64,000 bases of DNA from Pedosphaera sp. (lineage in GTDB: Bacteria; Verrucomicrobiota; Verrucomicrobiia; Limisphaerales; Pedosphaeraceae). Within the stretch, counting starts at the first letter, position 1. The number at the start of each line of letters is the position of its first letter. A model generated the notes under the pieces. The model ran no database searches. It saw nothing but the letters and a program-made list of their open reading frames with translations, and had not been told where the DNA came from. Both the position numbers and the translations under genes were made by a program. Positions 62,801 to 64,000 of the stretch are shown one piece after another. Location of the stretch: the NCBI GenBank assembly GCA_028293325.1, contig JAQGPA010000131.1, forward strand, positions 1-64,000, written 5' to 3'.

Positions 62801-63193
62801 TTTGCCATTCCAATCTTTCGGCACGGCCACCGTTTTTTCCATCCAAGCCGCCTGCAAACTTTCCCATTCTTTCGGATAAGATGGATAGGCGCGAAAATCG
62901 CCGCCTTGCACATTCTGATCCATGACGAAGCGATTGACATTCCACGGCGAGGGAATCTTGATCGCCACTGTATCCCACGCCCCCAAAGGTGGCAAAGTTT
63001 CGCCCGGAACTGTTTTGTCCTGACCTCCTTGAAAACGCCACAACCCGTTCAAACAAATTTCCCGCCGAGCCGGTTCTTCATACCGGCTGACCAAACCATC
63101 CTGCGGCGCGAATGAGCGGTTGAATTCGACTCCTCCGGCCGGCGCCAGCTGGAGGATTAGAACCCCCAGCAAAATCATCAGGTGCTTTTTCAT
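59840..63193 (-). CDS. Secreted GH2-family glycoside hydrolase
   Basis: 1117 residues from the ATG at 63193 (MKKHLMILLGVLILQLAPAG, signal peptide); the frame opens at 63253 but without a signal there. GH2 order: jelly-roll (LNGLWRFQGG, AWMEKTVAVPKDWNGKRVVL), immunoglobulin-like domain (WSPDAPNLYGLLL), TIM barrel with acid/base Glu473 in GWSVCNEI and nucleophile Glu552 in PWAVGETSMA. A GATase-like domain (about 690-920) and a C-terminal PA14- or jelly-roll-like domain (GCELWLNGELLARHERHG, LGWNQLVIKVVQQDGDWKF) follow. Motifs around the active site fit beta-galactosidase or beta-mannosidase subgroups equally. Its start lies 69 bp after the stop of a GH3 gene, likely the same operon. Confidence 0.87.
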   Translation of the reverse strand: MKKHLMILLGVLILQLAPAGGVEFNRSFAPQDGLVSRYEEPARREICLNGLWRFQGGQDKTVPGETLPPLGAWDTVAIKIPSPWNVNRFVMDQNVQGGDFRAYPSYPKEWESLQAAWMEKTVAVPKDWNGKRVVLHFGAVAGKLSVFVNGKCAGEGFDIFFAQDFDVTDLINIGTTNQILVKVIAPKVFDKPGHYGRREYLSGSFWGTQIAGIWQDVFLLAEPKVLVSDIFVQPLVDKDELRVEATLANHSSEAASINLSGVVRAWINEAGPAVLDAPEVKWKLATNPSLEFVGQSIRIAPGESQTVALTAKVNGQLKQWSPDAPNLYGLLLNVSAAGKTVDTKYQRFGWRQFTAQGNQFLLNGQPIVLRGDSWHFMGVPQMTRRYAYAWYRLLKDAGANAVRLHASVYPSFYHDMADEMGIMIMDESAIWLSDGGPKADSELFWTNCRTNVTELVRRDRNHPSVFGWSVCNEILPVLRNVWHSPQSMIDHGLDEIAVWKNICLTNDPTRTWISGDGEWDASGRLPVINIHYGGDDDMKRAAASGKPWAVGETSMAYYGTPKQVSKFNGNRAYESDLGRMEGLAYECYGLLTSQQKFGANYQSVFNIVWYGVQPLPLGKADLTKASSPDEGVFFGQYREGVPGMQPERLGPYVSTLNPGYDPLLPLYRPWPMFDAIHDANFKVHNSPWANRSDLATPSAQPDASTNQGGATVSYLPENGNLLAQKLSRAGVKASVFAEDTKTDFLLIDGASEPAQSLADALNRAAASTFAHDGTVWIWNVKPAGAAMLSKLLGEKITVEPRLSSSFVVKQSDPLLAGLDNAGLYFSEGDDWQQMTYGFAGEFVKGAQVLLEACPADWRRWNYKGEPVKTAALYRSEAENTASRAAIVIHSMKKGRVILCNLDPEIISAKKAAMIERLFRNEGVSTEQVASQAGFIDLNGRLVHALVCGSFAFSNSIEAYSDKPPAGEIREGVTLAGQKWRVGDAKNDGVFDFKNGLMAGPQENVFAYVAVWIKSPKPLNDLLSEPNLPKLSFTYGSDDGCELWLNGELLARHERHGPLEPDMFSQSPLLLKLGWNQLVIKVVQQDGDWKFAGKFACSDFSFLSKLDFVKEKPGSEIK

Positions 63194-63262
63194 TTTTCGG
63201 AAAGTGTGGTCGTCAGAAGGCGCGGCGAAATCAATCTGGGTTCCATTTCCCAACCCGGGGTT

Positions 63263-64000
63263 TTATCGGCCGACAATTTTAAATGGCATATGCAGGCGAA
63301 CATCGTCGGACGCCGCGCCGATGAGGAATTCATAATCACCAGGCTCCACGACATATTGCTTTTTGACAGTGTCCCAGTAACGGAATTGTGCCACCGGAAT
63401 GTCAATGGTCACACGCGACATTCCGCCAGCAGCCAGGTGAATTCGCGAAAAGCCGCACAGCGCGAGTTTTGGCTGTGACAGGGTGGAATGCTTGTGGCGA
63501 AAATAAACCTGCGCCACTTCATCGCCATCGAGCTTGCCGCTGTTCTTCAAATTAAATGTGAGTTTCACCGTGTCAGATGCGATGAAATTTGAATCGTTCA
63601 ACTTGGCGCTCGAATAATTGAACCTGGTGTAGCTCAAGCCGTGGCCGAAAGCGAACAACGGCTGGCCATTGAAATAGCGATAGGTGCGGTTGCTCATCGA
63701 ATAATCGTCAAAATCCGGCAAATCTTCTGTTGAACGGTAGAAAGTGACCGGCAGGCGTCCGGCTGGATTCACATCACCAAATAAAATTTCTGCCACCGCG
63801 AGCCCGCCGGCTTCGCCCGGATACCATGCCTGCAAAATTGCCGGCAGATGTTTTGTTTCCCACGGCATGGCAACGGCACTGCCGCTGCAATTCACAAACA
63901 CCACCGGTTTGCCGGTCGCTTTCAATGCTTTCAGAAAATCCGTTTGGACGGCGGGCAGTTCGATGCGCGTCCGGTCGCCGCCGCTGAAACCGTCGTAACG
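63263..64000 (-). CDS. GH3-family glycosidase, C-terminal part (runs off right edge)
   Basis: The minus-strand frame is open from base 64000 to the stop at 63263 (246 codons). It holds the GH3 second domain from the flexible loop region (RYDGFSGGDRTRIELPAVQTD) over GKPVVFVNCSGSAVAMPW, LPAILQAWYPGEAGGLAVAEILFGDVNPAGRLPVTFY and FGHGLSYTRFNY to the fibronectin-like domain (GDEVAQVYFRHKHSTLSQPKLALCGF). The nucleophile-bearing first domain and the start lie outside the window. Likely beta-glucosidase or beta-xylosidase. About 40% similar by eye to the GH3 part of the fusion at 20217-23375. Followed by a GH2 gene in the same operon. Confidence 0.93.
   Translation of the reverse strand, partial: RYDGFSGGDRTRIELPAVQTDFLKALKATGKPVVFVNCSGSAVAMPWETKHLPAILQAWYPGEAGGLAVAEILFGDVNPAGRLPVTFYRSTEDLPDFDDYSMSNRTYRYFNGQPLFAFGHGLSYTRFNYSSAKLNDSNFIASDTVKLTFNLKNSGKLDGDEVAQVYFRHKHSTLSQPKLALCGFSRIHLAAGGMSRVTIDIPVAQFRYWDTVKKQYVVEPGDYEFLIGAASDDVRLHMPFKIVGR

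Overview
The window looks like a chromosomal segment of a Verrucomicrobiota bacterium, probably a Pedosphaera/Limisphaerales or Chthoniobacter-like lineage. This is inferred from gene style. Two type II pseudopilin-like proteins have the [16 protein letters not shown] leader and a FADGH tail. There are very large secreted multidomain glycoside hydrolases with autotransporter-type beta-strand (PATR) repeats, GH71/99-like and DUF5703/DUF5010 proteins, and a FucP-type permease. No SusC/SusD pair, tRNA, rRNA, CRISPR array or intact transposase was seen.

Layout. 1-6372 (-) is a tripartite RND efflux operon (adaptor plus two HAE1-type pumps; the last runs off the left edge). 6373-7144 has no convincing gene. 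The rest is a 57-kb accessory block of polysaccharide degradation genes in many short transcription units: a GH71/99-like protein (7145-8632); an operon GH2, DUF5703 protein, GH2 (18176 back to 8734); a pseudopilin (18610-19563); an esterase-GH3 fusion (20217-23375); a GH87-like enzyme with an unassigned secreted protein (28470 back to 23419); a sugar uptake operon of MFS permease, N-terminally truncated ROK kinase, GH71/99-like protein and GH92 (34551 back to 28824); a PATR-only surface protein (35192-39316); a pseudopilin with a GH55-like double beta-helix protein (45616 back to 39517); a forward operon of two DUF5010 proteins and a GH87-like/PATR fusion (45768-55894); a GH92 pseudogene (55976-56790); a third DUF5010 protein, a repeat-containing membrane-anchored protein and a GH3-GH2 pair that runs off the right edge.

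The most striking signal is regulatory. Nine copies of a 16-bp palindrome, consensus TCCCCGAAANCGGGGA, lie only in intergenic DNA upstream of genes of this block and not at the efflux operon. In eight of nine, a TANNNT -10-like hexamer lies 22-24 nt past the palindrome on the gene side. This puts the palindrome centre near -43, the position of a class II activator such as a CRP-like dimer. Two copies also have a good -10 at the same distance on the other side, one of them pointing at the relic of a deleted GH3 gene. I propose one undescribed regulon that joins the secreted hydrolases, both pseudopilins, the PATR protein and the sugar permease. No candidate regulator is encoded in the window.

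The predicted activities (GH92 and GH71/99 for alpha-mannan or alpha-glucan, GH87-like for alpha-1,3-glucan, GH55-like for beta-1,3-glucan, GH3, GH2) would together fit fungal or yeast cell wall polysaccharides; this is inference. The block is also decaying and recombining: a GH92 pseudogene, a GH3 relic, an ECF sigma factor relic, a half ROK kinase, and C-terminal modules shared at near-identical DNA level.
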